DNA from: Streptomyces sp. JH34
GTDB lineage: Bacteria; Actinomycetota; Actinomycetes; Streptomycetales; Streptomycetaceae
Reading direction: 5' to 3'
Length of the DNA: 64,000 nucleotides
Assembly (NCBI RefSeq): GCF_029428875.1
Contig: NZ_JAJSOO010000001.1
Location: forward strand, 3,534,001 to 3,598,000
Shown: one piece after another, positions 34,356 through 43,509 of the stretch
How the letters are laid out: each line of letters starts with the position of its first letter
Position numbering within the stretch: position 1 is the first letter of the stretch
Notes under the pieces: generated by a model
Database searches by the model: none
Told to the model about the DNA's origin: nothing
What the model saw: the letters and a program-made list of their open reading frames with translations, nothing else
Made by a program: the position numbers and the translations under genes

Positions 34356-34413
34356 CACGACGCACGACGAGGGCGGTACGGGAAGATCCGTACCGCCCTC
34401 GTCGTGCGTCGTG
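34356..34413. terminator. bidirectional terminator with perfect 26-bp stem
   Basis: Left arm 34356-34381 begins CACGACGCACGACG and pairs without mismatch with 34388-34413; loop GAAGAT. It lies between convergent genes. Confidence 0.9.
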
Positions 34414-34429
34414 GCGCCGGGCCGCCGGC

Positions 34430-36076
34430 TCAGAGCTGGGTGATGTCCAGCTCCCCGTCGGCGTACTGCCTGCGGATCACCTTCTTGTCGAACTTGCCCA
34501 CGCTCGTCTTCGGCACCGCCGGGATGATCGTCCAGCGTTCGGGCAGCTGCCACTTGGCGACGGACCGGGCGAGGAAGGTCCTGAGCGCCGCGTAGTCGGC
34601 GGTGGCGCCCTCCTTGAGGACGACCGTCGCGAGGGGCCGCTCGCCCCACTTCTCGTCGGGCACCGCGACGACCGCGGCCTCGGCCACGTCCGGGTGGGCC
34701 ATGAGGGCGTTCTCCAGGTCGACGCTGGAGATCCACTCGCCACCGGACTTGATGACGTCCTTGGCCCGGTCGGTGAGTGTGAGGTACCCGTCCGTGCTGA
34801 TCACTCCGACGTCGCCGGTCTTCAGCCAGCCGTCCTCGCTGAACTTGTCCTCGGGCCGCAGGTCCTCGCCGTCCGCACCGCCGTAGTACGCGCCGGCGAT
34901 CCAGGCGCCCCGCACCTCCAGCTCGCCCGCGGACTCGCCGTCCCACGGCAGGTGTTCGCCCCCGGGGCCGACCAGACGCGCCTCCACACCGGCCGGGAAC
35001 CGGCCCTGGGTGATGCGATAGGGCCACTCCTGCTCGTCGGTCAGTCCGGCGGGCGGGTTGGACATGGTGCCCAGCGGCGACGTCTCCGTCATGCCCCAGG
35101 CGTGGCAGAGGCGCACGCCGAGCTTGTCGTACGCCTCCATCAGGGAAGGCGGACAGGCGGCGCCGCCGATGGTGACGCTGGCCATGGAGGAGAGGTCACG
35201 CGGCTTGGCGGTGACCTCGGCGAGCAGCCCCTGCCAGATGGTGGGGACGGCCGCGGCGTGCGTCGGACGCTCCCGCTCGATCATCTCGGCGAGCGGGGCC
35301 GGCTGCAGGAAACGGTCGGGCATCAGCATGTTGACGCCGGTCATGAACGTCGCGTGCGGCAGCCCCCATGCGTTCACATGGAACTGGGGCACGACGACCA
35401 GCGTCGTGTCCTTGTCGGTCAGCCCCATCGACTCGGCCATGTTGACCTGCATGGAGTGCAGGTAGATGGAGCGGTGGGAGTAGACGACGCCCTTGGGGTC
35501 CCCCGTGGTCCCGGAGGTGTAGCACATGGCCGCCGCCTGGCGTTCGTCCAGCTCGGGCCAGGCGTAGGAGGTGGGACGGCCGGCGATCAGTTCCTCGTAC
35601 TCGTGCACCGTGGGCGCCAGGCCGTCGAGTACGGAGCGGTCGCCGGGGCCTGACACGACCACGTGCTCGACGGAGGGCAGGTGGGGGAGCAGCGGTGCGA
35701 GCAGCGGCAGCAGCGAACCGTTGGCGAGGACGACCTTGTCGTCGGCGTGGTTGACGATCCAGACCAGCTGCTCGGCCGGAAGCCGCAGGTTCAGGGTGTG
35801 CAGCACGGCGCCCATCGAGGGGATCGCCAGATACGCCTCGACGTGCTCGGCGTTGTTCCACATGAGGGTCGCGACTCGCTGGTCGCCGTCGACACCCAGC
35901 TCGTCACGCAGGGCGTGCGCGAGTTGTGAGGCGCGGGCCCCGATGTCGGCGAAACTGCGCCGGTGCGGCTCCGGCTCGCCGGTCCAGGTCGTCACCTGCG
36001 ACTTCCCGTGAATGGTCATCCCATGGGTCAGGATGCGGGTCACAGTCAGCGGTACGTCCTGCATCGTGCTCAGCAC
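34430..36076 (-). CDS. long-chain fatty-acid--CoA ligase
   Basis: 548-residue ANL-superfamily AMP-forming ligase. P-loop-like [12 protein letters not shown] (about residue 185), adenine motif [15 protein letters not shown] with the ribose-binding Asp, and GKFDKK with the catalytic Lys near the C-terminus. It activates long-chain fatty acids for beta-oxidation or lipid remodelling, in the cytosol. GTG 36076 is chosen because GGGAGG precedes it by about 6 nt; ATG 36064 is alternative. A perfect TetR-type palindrome lies 53 nt upstream, so it is probably induced by an acyl ligand. No regulator gene is adjacent. Confidence 0.93.
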   Translation of the reverse strand: MLSTMQDVPLTVTRILTHGMTIHGKSQVTTWTGEPEPHRRSFADIGARASQLAHALRDELGVDGDQRVATLMWNNAEHVEAYLAIPSMGAVLHTLNLRLPAEQLVWIVNHADDKVVLANGSLLPLLAPLLPHLPSVEHVVVSGPGDRSVLDGLAPTVHEYEELIAGRPTSYAWPELDERQAAAMCYTSGTTGDPKGVVYSHRSIYLHSMQVNMAESMGLTDKDTTLVVVPQFHVNAWGLPHATFMTGVNMLMPDRFLQPAPLAEMIERERPTHAAAVPTIWQGLLAEVTAKPRDLSSMASVTIGGAACPPSLMEAYDKLGVRLCHAWGMTETSPLGTMSNPPAGLTDEQEWPYRITQGRFPAGVEARLVGPGGEHLPWDGESAGELEVRGAWIAGAYYGGADGEDLRPEDKFSEDGWLKTGDVGVISTDGYLTLTDRAKDVIKSGGEWISSVDLENALMAHPDVAEAAVVAVPDEKWGERPLATVVLKEGATADYAALRTFLARSVAKWQLPERWTIIPAVPKTSVGKFDKKVIRRQYADGELDITQL

Positions 36077-36128
36077 GGCGTCCTCCCGGTGGGCGCTACG
36101 CGGCGGTAAGAGTGCGCTGATTCTGCTC

Positions 36129-36146
36129 ACATACCAAGCGGTATGT
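36129..36146 (-). promoter_or_regulatory. TetR-type operator before acyl-CoA ligase
   Basis: Perfect inverted repeat ACATACC-AAGC-GGTATGT (36129-36146). The form TACC-N4-GGTA matches the operator style of TetR regulators of actinobacterial fatty-acid genes. Confidence 0.6.
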
Positions 36147-36242
36147 CACTACTTCCGGGAGTACGAATCGGTGTCGTCCGGCAGAAGGAAGGCCAGGACG
36201 GGCTCCGGGAGGACCGTGGATCACCCGCACCGCCGGCACCGG

Positions 36243-36797
36243 TCACCGGACCGGGCTGAGCTCCGGATCCTCGCGGAGCTTCCCGAGCGCCCGGGACACG
36301 GCGCTCTTGACCGTACCGACGGACACGCCCATCACCTCGGCCGTCTGCGCCTCACTGAGGTCCTCGTAGTACCTCAGGACGACCATGGCCCGCTGCCGGT
36401 CCGGGAGCTTGAGCACGGCACGCCACATCGCGTCGTGCAGCGACTGCTGCTCGGCCGGGTCGGGGGCGGGCGCAGCCTCCTTCTCGGGCAGCTCCTCGCA
36501 GGCGAACTCGTCGACCTTGCGCTTGCGCCACTGCGAGGTCCGGGTGTTCACCAGGGCCCGTCTGACGTACCCGTCGAGCGCCCGGTGGTCCTCGATCCGC
36601 TCCCAGGCGACGTACGTCTTGGTCAGGGCGGTCTGCAGCAGGTCCTCGGCGTCACTCGGGTTCGCGGTGAGGGAACGCGCGGTGCGCAGCAGTACGGGGC
36701 CCCTGGCGCGCACGTACGACGAGAACGACGGGTAGCGGCGGTGTCCGGCGGAGGCAGCGGCCGCCCTGGAGGCGCCGGTGCAGACTGGCGTGGTCAT
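36243..36797 (-). CDS. SigE-family ECF RNA polymerase sigma factor
   Basis: 184 residues of the actinobacterial SigE family (PF-type sigma-70 r2 plus r4_2). Region 2 at about 25-90 (FSSYVRARGPVLLRTARSL, DAEDLLQTALTKTYVAW), region 4 at about 125-178 (DLSEAQTAEVMGVSVGTVKSAV). No anti-sigma gene is adjacent. ATG 36797; TAGCGT lies 6 nt before it, so it may be leaderless. Target genes unknown; the divergent upstream neighbour is only non-coding sequence, and the nepA-like gene lies just upstream on the same strand. Confidence 0.9.
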   Translation of the reverse strand: MTTPVCTGASRAAAASAGHRRYPSFSSYVRARGPVLLRTARSLTANPSDAEDLLQTALTKTYVAWERIEDHRALDGYVRRALVNTRTSQWRKRKVDEFACEELPEKEAAPAPDPAEQQSLHDAMWRAVLKLPDRQRAMVVLRYYEDLSEAQTAEVMGVSVGTVKSAVSRALGKLREDPELSPVR

Positions 36798-36803
36798 ATC
36801 TCC

Positions 36804-36809
36804 ACGCTA
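36804..36809 (-). promoter_or_regulatory. possible -10 of leaderless ECF sigma gene
   Basis: On the minus strand TAGCGT ends 6 nt before ATG 36797. GGAGAT between them could also act as a weak ribosome site. Confidence 0.35.
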
Positions 36810-37010
36810 GGAGCGGGCGCGGACGAGGGGATCGGCCCCAGGTCCCGAAGCCGCGTCCGCCTCAGGTTGTAGGGGGCGGGCGGGCCCCACCTCCTGAAGG
36901 TGGAGGGGCGGCGCACCCCCCTCAGGGTCCCACCCCGGGGCGGGCGCTCCCTGCGCCGGCGTGGACGGCCCGCGCGACAGCGGTGGTTACGCCGCCGCAC
37001 GGGCCCCCGG

Positions 37011-37328
37011 TCAGTTCACCCAGAGCGGCGTGAAGATCACGTACACGTTGTAGGTGGACTGATCGATGTAGGCGAAGGGCGACTGGCTCACCTGGACGGT
37101 GTTGCTGTGGTTGGACGCACCGGCGCCGACGGCCTGCTGCTGCGATGTGGATGAGTTGCCGGAGTTGTCCCCGCCGACGCCGCCGGACCCGATGGTCGCC
37201 ACCCCCGCGTTCGATCCGCCACTCGCGAACGCACCGTTGTCGGCTGCGGCGACTCCCCCGAACAGGGCTGCGGCCAGAGGCAGAGCGGCGACGGCGGCGA
37301 GGGCGCGAGCGGTACGGATGCTTGCCAT
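37011..37328 (-). CDS. nepA: NepA-like small secreted cell-wall protein
   Basis: 105 residues. A signal peptide (MASIRTARALAAVAALPLAAALF, cleavage near AAA-DNG) precedes a mature protein of about 75 residues rich in Gly, Ser, Asn and Gln (STSQQQAVGAGASNHSN) with a hydrophobic aromatic C-terminus (QSTYNVYVIFTPLW). The absence of Cys and the Gly/Asn-rich composition fit NepA, a highly insoluble spore-wall protein needed for spore dormancy in S. coelicolor, rather than a chaplin. ATG 37328 follows GGAGGAA. NepA is the known SigN-dependent product, and a sigN-like gene lies at 6088-6954. Assignment from composition and recalled synteny. I do not find a clear GGGTAY -10 upstream. Confidence 0.7.
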   Translation of the reverse strand: MASIRTARALAAVAALPLAAALFGGVAAADNGAFASGGSNAGVATIGSGGVGGDNSGNSSTSQQQAVGAGASNHSNTVQVSQSPFAYIDQSTYNVYVIFTPLWVN

Positions 37329-37578
37329 GTCAATTCCTCCAGGAACCGGAAATGCGGCTTGATACAGCTGGTTCCGAAGCAGTTGGCCGACCGCTCCGGT
37401 ACTGGTCACGACGTCGCGGGTGCAGAACTGCCCACCACATCCGACGCGAACCGCCCGTGACACGCAATTCCCCCGCACGTATGAGAACCACCCGGCAAAC
37501 CTCCCGCGAGAGTGACCGTGGCGCCGCGACCGGCCCACCCCCCTTCCCTTCTTCGAACGCATGTACGAAAATGACTCC

Positions 37579-38472
37579 ATGGCCACCACTGACCGGCAGA
37601 CCGCCACCCTGGCCCTGGCCCATGCGCTCTCCGCCGCCGAGCGCGGGCTCCCCGTCTTCCCGCTGTCCGCCACCAAGCTCCCCGCACTGCGCTCACCGCA
37701 CCGGGACGAGGACCCTCCTGTCCGCTGCCGGGGTGCCTGCGGACTTCCTGGCCACGGGGTCCACGACGCCACCACCGACCCGGCCGCCGTCCGCGCGCTC
37801 TTCGCGGCGGCGCCCAGGGCCACCGGGTACGGCATCGCCTGTGGACGGCAGCCGTACCGCCTGATCGGCATCGACCTCGACATCGACACCACGCACGGCA
37901 ACGACTCCGTGGCCGCACTGCAACAGCTGGCCCTCCAGCACCTGTTCACCATCCCGCCCACCGTCACCGTGCTCACTCCCAGCGGCGGGCGGCACCTCTG
38001 GCTGACGGGGCCGTCCGGGGTCTCCGTGCCCAACTCCGCGGGTCGGCTCGCTCCCGGCATCGACGTACGCGGAGCGGGCGGCTACCTCGTCGGCCCCGGC
38101 TCGGTCACGACCCACGGCAGGTACCGGCTCGCCCCGGGCACGGCACACCTGGCACCGGCCCCCTGCCCACGGGCCCTCCTGCGCCTGCTCACACCGCCGC
38201 CACGCCCCCGCCGCTCCGCCACCGGCCCGGCATTCTCCGGACAGCAGGCCCAGCAGGGACAGGGCCTGGTCCAGTTCGTACGCGCGGCGCACGAGGGCCA
38301 GCGCAACACCCGGCTGTTCTGGGCGGCCTGCCGCGCGTACGAACACGGCTTCGGCGACGACCTCGCCGAAGCCCTCACCGAGGCGGCGATCGCCACCGGC
38401 CTCACCCAGCAGGAGGCCCGCGCCGCGATCGCCTCGGCCGCACGCCTGACCACCCAGCGGCCGAACCCCTGA
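37579..38472 (+). CDS. orphan bifunctional DNA primase/polymerase (prim-pol) domain protein
   Basis: 297 residues. The prim-pol domain (about 20-200) shows CGLPGHGVHDATTD, the acidic metal motif LIGIDLDID (DxD) near residue 97, and RGAGGYLVGPGS, matching the archaeo-eukaryotic primase-like fold of plasmid and phage replication proteins. The last about 80 residues (GQRNTRLFWAACRAYEHG) resemble the primase C-terminal helical domain. No helicase or replication genes are nearby, so it is a chromosomal orphan, possibly repair or an old plasmid relic. ATG 37579 preferred to 37561; no clear Shine-Dalgarno. Confidence 0.83.
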   Translation: MATTDRQTATLALAHALSAAERGLPVFPLSATKLPALRSPHRDEDPPVRCRGACGLPGHGVHDATTDPAAVRALFAAAPRATGYGIACGRQPYRLIGIDLDIDTTHGNDSVAALQQLALQHLFTIPPTVTVLTPSGGRHLWLTGPSGVSVPNSAGRLAPGIDVRGAGGYLVGPGSVTTHGRYRLAPGTAHLAPAPCPRALLRLLTPPPRPRRSATGPAFSGQQAQQGQGLVQFVRAAHEGQRNTRLFWAACRAYEHGFGDDLAEALTEAAIATGLTQQEARAAIASAARLTTQRPNP

Positions 38473-38616
38473 GAGGAGAGCTCCTCGTTGCCGGTCCCTG
38501 GGGCCGCGAGGAGCACATCGGCCATGCACGGCTCCCCCTGCCCTCGCCCTCACGAGGTCATCGGCGGACGGGACGGGAGCTGGGGAGAGTGGTCGGTCGA
38601 GGGGGAGCATGCCGCC

Positions 38617-38910
38617 ATGACGGATGAACCGAGACGCCCCCTCGGCGAGCTTCGGCAGGGCGGGACAGTCCAAGCAACGATCACTGGTCACGAGCCATGG
38701 GGCCTCATGGCAGAGCTCAACAAGTACGAGCCCGTGGGTGCCTCGCTGGACGCGGTTCGCCGCAGAAGCGAGCCGGGAGTGAAGCGACTCGTGCAGGACC
38801 TGCCGCCCGTGGGGGCGACCGTCGCCCTGGTCATAGGCAAGGTGCGCGACTGGGACCACAGGCCGTGGACATGGGTTGACCCCACGGCGCCCAGTCCCGT
38901 CGAAGGCTGA
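38617..38910 (+). CDS. small S1-like hypothetical protein
   Basis: 97 residues, starting MTDEPRRPLGELRQGGTVQ; ATG follows GGGGGAGC by about 8-10 nt. The pattern GGTVQATITGHEPWGLMAEL, then VGATVALVIGKVRDWDHRPW, is that of a single OB/S1-type fold as seen in small hypothetical proteins and some immunity proteins. Function unknown. Encoded between the prim-pol gene and tRNA-Ser(UGA), apparently alone. Confidence 0.65.
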   Translation: MTDEPRRPLGELRQGGTVQATITGHEPWGLMAELNKYEPVGASLDAVRRRSEPGVKRLVQDLPPVGATVALVIGKVRDWDHRPWTWVDPTAPSPVEG

Positions 38911-38983
38911 CCGTGCCCCCGGCGCGCCCGATCGAGCGGGGAACACCGGGGAACGACGGTCACTCGCGGACCGCGCGTAAAGC

Positions 38984-39020
38984 GAAGGCCCCCGACCAGT
39001 GTTGCTGGTCAGGGGCCTTC
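38984..39020 (-). terminator. terminator after tRNA-Ser(UGA)
   Basis: 16-bp stem with one mismatch (38984-38999 with 39005-39020), loop TGTTG, 9 nt beyond the tRNA on the minus strand; it may also end the plus-strand gene. Confidence 0.8.
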
Positions 39021-39029
39021 AACCTGCTG

Positions 39030-39114
39030 CGGTGGGTGTGGGATTTGAACCCACGGTGACTCGCGCCACGACGGTTTTCAAGACCGTTCCCTTAGGCCGC
39101 TCGGGCAACCCACC
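39030..39114 (-). tRNA. tRNA-Ser(TGA)
   Basis: 85-nt class II tRNA: acceptor GGTGGGT with ACCCACC, discriminator G, anticodon stem ACGGT/ACCGT, loop CTTGAAA, anticodon TGA (plus-strand 39078-39080), long variable arm. Decodes UCA and UCG-type codons. Confidence 0.96.
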
Positions 39115-39175
39115 CCGCGTCGTCGCCGCGCCCCGGATGCCGGGGGCGGCTCGATGCGTGGAACAGCCTAGCCGG

Positions 39176-40666
39176 TCAGCTGTCGCCCTTGCGCTCGCCC
39201 AGGGTGAGTTCGGCCGTCGCCGTCCTGCCGTCGCGCTTGTAGGTGAGCGTGACCTGGTCGCCCGGCTTGTGGGTCCAGATCTCGCCGATCAGCGTCGGCC
39301 CGCTCTCGACCGCCGTGTCGTTGAACTTGGTGATCACGTCGCCGGCCTTCAGCCCGGCCTTGGCCGCGGGGCCGTCCGGGGTGACCGCCGGGGTGCCGCC
39401 CGCGCCCTCGTCCGAGATGACGGCGCCGCCGGTCTTCTCCTCCATCGTCACGGTCGCGCCGATCACCGGGTAGACGGGCTGGCCCGTCTTGATCAGTTGC
39501 TCGGCGACGTTCTTGGCCTGGTTGACCGGGATGGCGAAGCCGAGGCCGATGGAACCGGCCTGGGACTGGCCGACGCCACCTCCGCTGGTGGACTGGATGG
39601 CGGAGTTGATGCCGATGACCGCACCGCCCGCATCCAGGAGCGGCCCGCCCGAGTTGCCCGGGTTGATGGAGGCGTCGGTCTGCAGGGCGCTCATGTACGA
39701 GTTCTTGTTGCTGGAGCCGTCGCCGGAGGCCACCGGACGGTTCTTCGCGCTGATGATGCCGGTGGTGACCGTGTTGGAGAGGCCGAACGGGGCTCCGATC
39801 GCGATGGTGGAATCGCCCACCGCGACCTTGTCGGAGTCCCCCAGGGCCAGCGGGGTCAGTCCGTCCGGGGCGTTCTTCAGCTTCAGCACGGCCACGTCGT
39901 AGCCCTGGGCCCGGCCGATCACCTCGGCGTCGTACTTCTTGCCGTTCGAGAACGTCGCGGTCAGCTGACCGCTGTCCGCCGCGGAGGCCACCACGTGGTT
40001 GTTCGTGAGGATGTGGCCCTCCTTGTCGTACACGAAACCGGTGCCCGTGCCGCCCTCGCCGTCGCCGGACTTCGCGTCGATGGTGACCACGCTGGGCAGG
40101 GCGCTCGCCGCCACGCCCGCGACCGTGCCGGCCTCGCGCTTGAAGTCCTTCGGGCTGTTGGAGGCCGCGACCGTGGTCGACCCCGAGGAGCCGGAGCCGC
40201 TGCTGTCGGCGGCCCAGTAACCGAGAGCTCCGCCGACGCCGCCGGCGACCAGCGCGGCCACCGCCACCGCGGCGACCAGGCCGCCCGCGCGGCGCTTACG
40301 CGGCCGCTCGGGCTCCGAGGGCACCGGAGCTCCCCAGGCCGGGGGGCTGCCGCCGTCGGCGTACGAGGGGACGGCGGGCGGGGGCGGCGGCCAGGCGGCC
40401 GAATCGGCCGGGGGCTGCTGAGGGGACGGCGGCGCGTACGGGTACTGCTCGTGCGCGGTGGTGGACGGGCCGGCGCCCTCGTGGTGCGTCGCGCCGGGGA
40501 TCTGGGTCGTCGGTGCGTCCGCGGGTGCGGCAGGCGGGGCCTGCGGCGCGGGCGGGGCTCCCTGCGGGGTGCCTTCGGGAGCGGCAGCCGGCACGGGAGG
40601 TGCGGACGGAACAGACGGCGCGGCCGGAACCGCGTTGCCCTCGTTGCCCTCGTTCTCGGTGCTCAC
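39176..40666 (-). CDS. HtrA/DegP-type serine protease (trypsin-PDZ)
   Basis: 496 residues. Residues 1-125 are a Pro/Ala-rich cytosolic arm, about 130-155 a membrane helix (GGLVAAVAVAALVAGGVGG), then a trypsin-like protease with the triad in TNNHV, YDVAVL and GNSGGP, and one PDZ domain at about 395-490. Members degrade or refold misfolded envelope proteins under stress; here it is anchored and faces outward. GTG 40666 has AGGAG and AAAGAG nearby. Single gene, divergent from the phosphodiesterase gene. Confidence 0.93.
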   Translation of the reverse strand: MSTENEGNEGNAVPAAPSVPSAPPVPAAAPEGTPQGAPPAPQAPPAAPADAPTTQIPGATHHEGAGPSTTAHEQYPYAPPSPQQPPADSAAWPPPPPAVPSYADGGSPPAWGAPVPSEPERPRKRRAGGLVAAVAVAALVAGGVGGALGYWAADSSGSGSSGSTTVAASNSPKDFKREAGTVAGVAASALPSVVTIDAKSGDGEGGTGTGFVYDKEGHILTNNHVVASAADSGQLTATFSNGKKYDAEVIGRAQGYDVAVLKLKNAPDGLTPLALGDSDKVAVGDSTIAIGAPFGLSNTVTTGIISAKNRPVASGDGSSNKNSYMSALQTDASINPGNSGGPLLDAGGAVIGINSAIQSTSGGGVGQSQAGSIGLGFAIPVNQAKNVAEQLIKTGQPVYPVIGATVTMEEKTGGAVISDEGAGGTPAVTPDGPAAKAGLKAGDVITKFNDTAVESGPTLIGEIWTHKPGDQVTLTYKRDGRTATAELTLGERKGDS

Positions 40667-40863
40667 AGCTCTTTACTCCTCGGTTCCACTCGGCATTCGG
40701 CAAGAGATCCGCTGTGCACGTGTCTGCAGTCAGCTTTTCCCACAGCACGTCAGACCACTGTAAGCAGGACCTGTGCATCCGCACACCAATCTTTACATCA
40801 GGCAAAACGGTCGTACGCAACAAGGTGTCGGCGGCCGACGCGTCTCGGTGACACGATGACGCG

Positions 40864-41691
40864 GTGACCGACGCACGCCTACCCTCACCACAGCCTCCCA
40901 TCCAGGTCATCGCCCACCGCGGGGCCTCGGACGACGCCCCCGAGCACACGCTGGCCGCGTACCGGAAGGCCATCGAGGACGGTGCGGACGCCCTGGAGTG
41001 CGATGTCCGCCTCACCGCCGACGGGCATCTCGTCTGTGTGCACGACCGCCGGGTGAACCGCACGTCCAACGGCCGCGGCGCCGTCTCCGCACTGGAGCTG
41101 GCCGACCTCGCCGCCCTCGACTTCGGCTCCTGGAAGGACCACGAGGAGTCCCCTGACTGGGACCCCGTGCCGGGTGAGCTCACGTCCGTGCTCACCCTGG
41201 AACGCCTCCTCGAACTGACCCACGACGTCCGCGCCACCGGCCGGCCGATCCAGCTGGCCATCGAGACCAAGCACCCCACACGCTGGGCGGGACAGGTCGA
41301 GGAACGGCTGCTCCATCTGCTCAAGCGGTTCGGCCTGGACACACCCACCGCGGAGGGACCGCCGCCCGTGCGCGTCATGAGCTTCTCCGCCCGGTCCCTG
41401 TACCGCGTACGGGCCGCCGCACCCGCCCTTCCCACCGTGTTCCTGATGCAGTTCGTCTCACCGAGGCTGCGCGACGGACGGCTCCCCGCGGGGGCCCGGA
41501 TCGCGGGTCCGGGGATGCGGATCGTACGCAACAACCCGGGCTACATCGAACGGCTGCACCGGGCGGGACACCAGGTGCACGTCTGGACGGTGAACGAGCC
41601 GGAGGACGTGGACCTGTGCATGCGCCTGGGCGTGGAAGCGATCATCACGAACCGCCCGAAACAGGTGCTGTCGCAACTTGGTCGTTCTTAA
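40864..41691 (+). CDS. glycerophosphodiester phosphodiesterase
   Basis: 275 residues with the GDPD TIM-barrel: first-strand AHRGASDDAPEHT (the HRG catalytic motif), then ALECDVRLTADGHLVCVHD supplying Glu/Asp metal ligands and the second His. The final strand has QVHVWTVNEP and GVEAIITNRP, also typical. It hydrolyses deacylated phospholipids to glycerol-3-phosphate; no signal peptide, so cytosolic. GTG 40864 as annotated. No phosphate-starvation box noticed. Confidence 0.92.
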   Translation: MTDARLPSPQPPIQVIAHRGASDDAPEHTLAAYRKAIEDGADALECDVRLTADGHLVCVHDRRVNRTSNGRGAVSALELADLAALDFGSWKDHEESPDWDPVPGELTSVLTLERLLELTHDVRATGRPIQLAIETKHPTRWAGQVEERLLHLLKRFGLDTPTAEGPPPVRVMSFSARSLYRVRAAAPALPTVFLMQFVSPRLRDGRLPAGARIAGPGMRIVRNNPGYIERLHRAGHQVHVWTVNEPEDVDLCMRLGVEAIITNRPKQVLSQLGRS

Positions 41692-41831
41692 CATCAGTTA
41701 CAGGGGGTGCACCGGCGCATTCACTCCGCAATCGATCGTTACGAGTGCATCACTGACACAGGTGTGTCCGGTTTCCGGCGCAGTCCAGGAGGGCATCCAA
41801 TCCGTGGCGTGGGGCAAAGGAGGTCTCGGGG

Positions 41832-42431
41832 GTGGCGTTTGTGGTGGCACAGGAAGTGCCGACGTCGTCGAGCATGGCCGTACCCCATGGCCCTGCGGGC
41901 GTGGGTCAGGCGCGGCACCGTATGCGTGAGCAACTGCGCAGCAACGGAGTCTCGGACACCGTGGTCGACGACGCTGTACTGATCCTTTCCGAACTGCTCA
42001 GCAACGCCTGCCGGCACGGCAGGCCGCTGGGCAAGCACACGGAGATGGGCGACGGCGACATCCGCGCCGCGTGGCGCGTGGACCGACGTGGCGACCTGAC
42101 CGTCGAGGTCACGGACGGCGGCGGGCCGACCAGGCCGGTCCCCTCCACACCGTCGGTCACGGCGCGCGGCGGACGCGGACTGAACATCATCAGCGCCCTG
42201 GCCCAGAAGTGGGGGGTGCGGGACGACACGGTCGGCGAGGTCACCGTCTGGGCCCTGGTCTCCTCGGGCCGGCACGGACACGGCGGCTTCCCGACGGCGG
42301 CCCCGGGTCCCGCGAGGCCCTCCCGCCGTGGGCGACCAGGGCTGGACGGGCTGCACGGCATGAGCGGTTTCGGCTCGCTCGACGGTCTGGAGCTCGCCGA
42401 CGTTCTCGACGCCTTCGACGACGCGGGCTGA
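41832..42431 (+). CDS. RsbW-like ATP-binding protein (anti-sigma-type)
   Basis: 199 residues with a HATPase_c_2 domain at about 20-145: N-box ILSELLSNACRHG, EVTDGGGPTRP (G1-type), and GGRGLNIISALA (G2-type). Gly/Pro/Arg-rich tail of about 50 residues follows and has no known role. Such single-domain ATPases act as anti-sigma kinases or regulatory partners of SigB-type factors. No partner sigma or anti-anti-sigma gene is adjacent. GTG 41832 follows AAAGGAGG by about 8 nt. Confidence 0.87.
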   Translation: MAFVVAQEVPTSSSMAVPHGPAGVGQARHRMREQLRSNGVSDTVVDDAVLILSELLSNACRHGRPLGKHTEMGDGDIRAAWRVDRRGDLTVEVTDGGGPTRPVPSTPSVTARGGRGLNIISALAQKWGVRDDTVGEVTVWALVSSGRHGHGGFPTAAPGPARPSRRGRPGLDGLHGMSGFGSLDGLELADVLDAFDDAG

Positions 42432-42543
42432 GAGCGGCGGACGCGCGTTGCCGCGGGTGCCGCGGCAGGAGTGCCCCGACGACGACGGGGGCGGCTAGGC
42501 TCGCGCCCGAGACCGCACTGTCGCAATCGGGAGAACGCCCACC

Positions 42544-43509
42544 ATGGCCAAGAAGCGCCCTCAGTCCAAGGCCGGGAAGCCGCAGCTCAAGGACGGTGAA
42601 ATCCCGGTCGTAGGAGCTCGTGAGCCCTGCCCGTGCGGTTCGGGCCGCCGTTACAAGGCATGTCACGGACGCGCCGCCGCCCAGGCCGTGACCGAACTGG
42701 TCCAGCGTCCCTTCGAGGGAATCGCAGGGGAGTGCGACTGGATCGCGCTGCGCGAGCTGGTCCCCGCCGCCACCGTCGAGCTGACGCTGAAGGGCGGTCT
42801 TCCCGAGGGCGTGCCGTCCGTGTCGCTCGCCACGGTGCTGCCGATGGCCTGGCCGGCGCTCCGCCGGGACGACGGCTCGGTCCTGCTCGCGCTGCAGAAC
42901 GACACCTCGTCCGGCGACCTCAGCCGTGATCTCGCGGACACGCTGCAGCGCGCCCTGGAGGCCGAGCCCGGTTCGCCGGTGGCCGCCCGCCGGGTACCCG
43001 CCGACGGCCCGCGCCTGCAGGACGTCCTCGACCCCGACGCCGCGTTCGAGCCCGCCGTGCACTCCGGCTTCGAATTCTGGGTCCCCGACGCGGAGAACGC
43101 CACGGCGGAGGTGTCCGCCTCCCTGGAGCGCGCCAACGCGGCGGCCATCCCGACCACCCGGCTCGCCGGAGTGGACGCGGCCTACTGGTGCGAGACGCCG
43201 GAGAAGAACCACCTGCGCTGGGTGATGCCTCACCCCGAGGAGCAGCTGCTCGACGCCTTGGCCCGGCTGCACGCGGCGGGGACCTCCTCGCTCGGCGAGG
43301 GGACCCGCCTGGTGGGGTCCTTCCGCGCCCACGGGCTGATGGTCCCGGTGTGGGACCTGCCGAGCGCGATGGGTGCCGAGGAGTGCGAGAAGCCCGCGGC
43401 GCAGTTCGCGGAGCGGCTCGTCGAGGCCCTCGCCTCGGACGTTCCGCTGACGGGCGAGGAGCGCCGTGCACGTGGTGGGCTCACCAACCGACAAGTGACG
43501 CTCAGCTGA
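42544..43509 (+). CDS. SEC-C motif protein (DUF5926-like)
   Basis: 321 residues. N-terminal SEC-C zinc motif PCPCGSGRRYKACHG (about residues 28-42) as found at the SecA C-terminus, followed by a family-specific domain of about 270 residues present across actinobacteria and usually called DUF5926. The SEC-C motif suggests binding to ribosomes or SecB-like partners, but the function is unknown. ATG follows GGGAGAACGCCC; TAGGCT 47 nt upstream is a possible -10. Confidence 0.85.
   Translation: MAKKRPQSKAGKPQLKDGEIPVVGAREPCPCGSGRRYKACHGRAAAQAVTELVQRPFEGIAGECDWIALRELVPAATVELTLKGGLPEGVPSVSLATVLPMAWPALRRDDGSVLLALQNDTSSGDLSRDLADTLQRALEAEPGSPVAARRVPADGPRLQDVLDPDAAFEPAVHSGFEFWVPDAENATAEVSASLERANAAAIPTTRLAGVDAAYWCETPEKNHLRWVMPHPEEQLLDALARLHAAGTSSLGEGTRLVGSFRAHGLMVPVWDLPSAMGAEECEKPAAQFAERLVEALASDVPLTGEERRARGGLTNRQVTLS

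Noticed and set aside
37011..37328. chaplin
   Set aside because: No chaplin domain pattern and no Cys; composition and neighbourhood fit NepA better.
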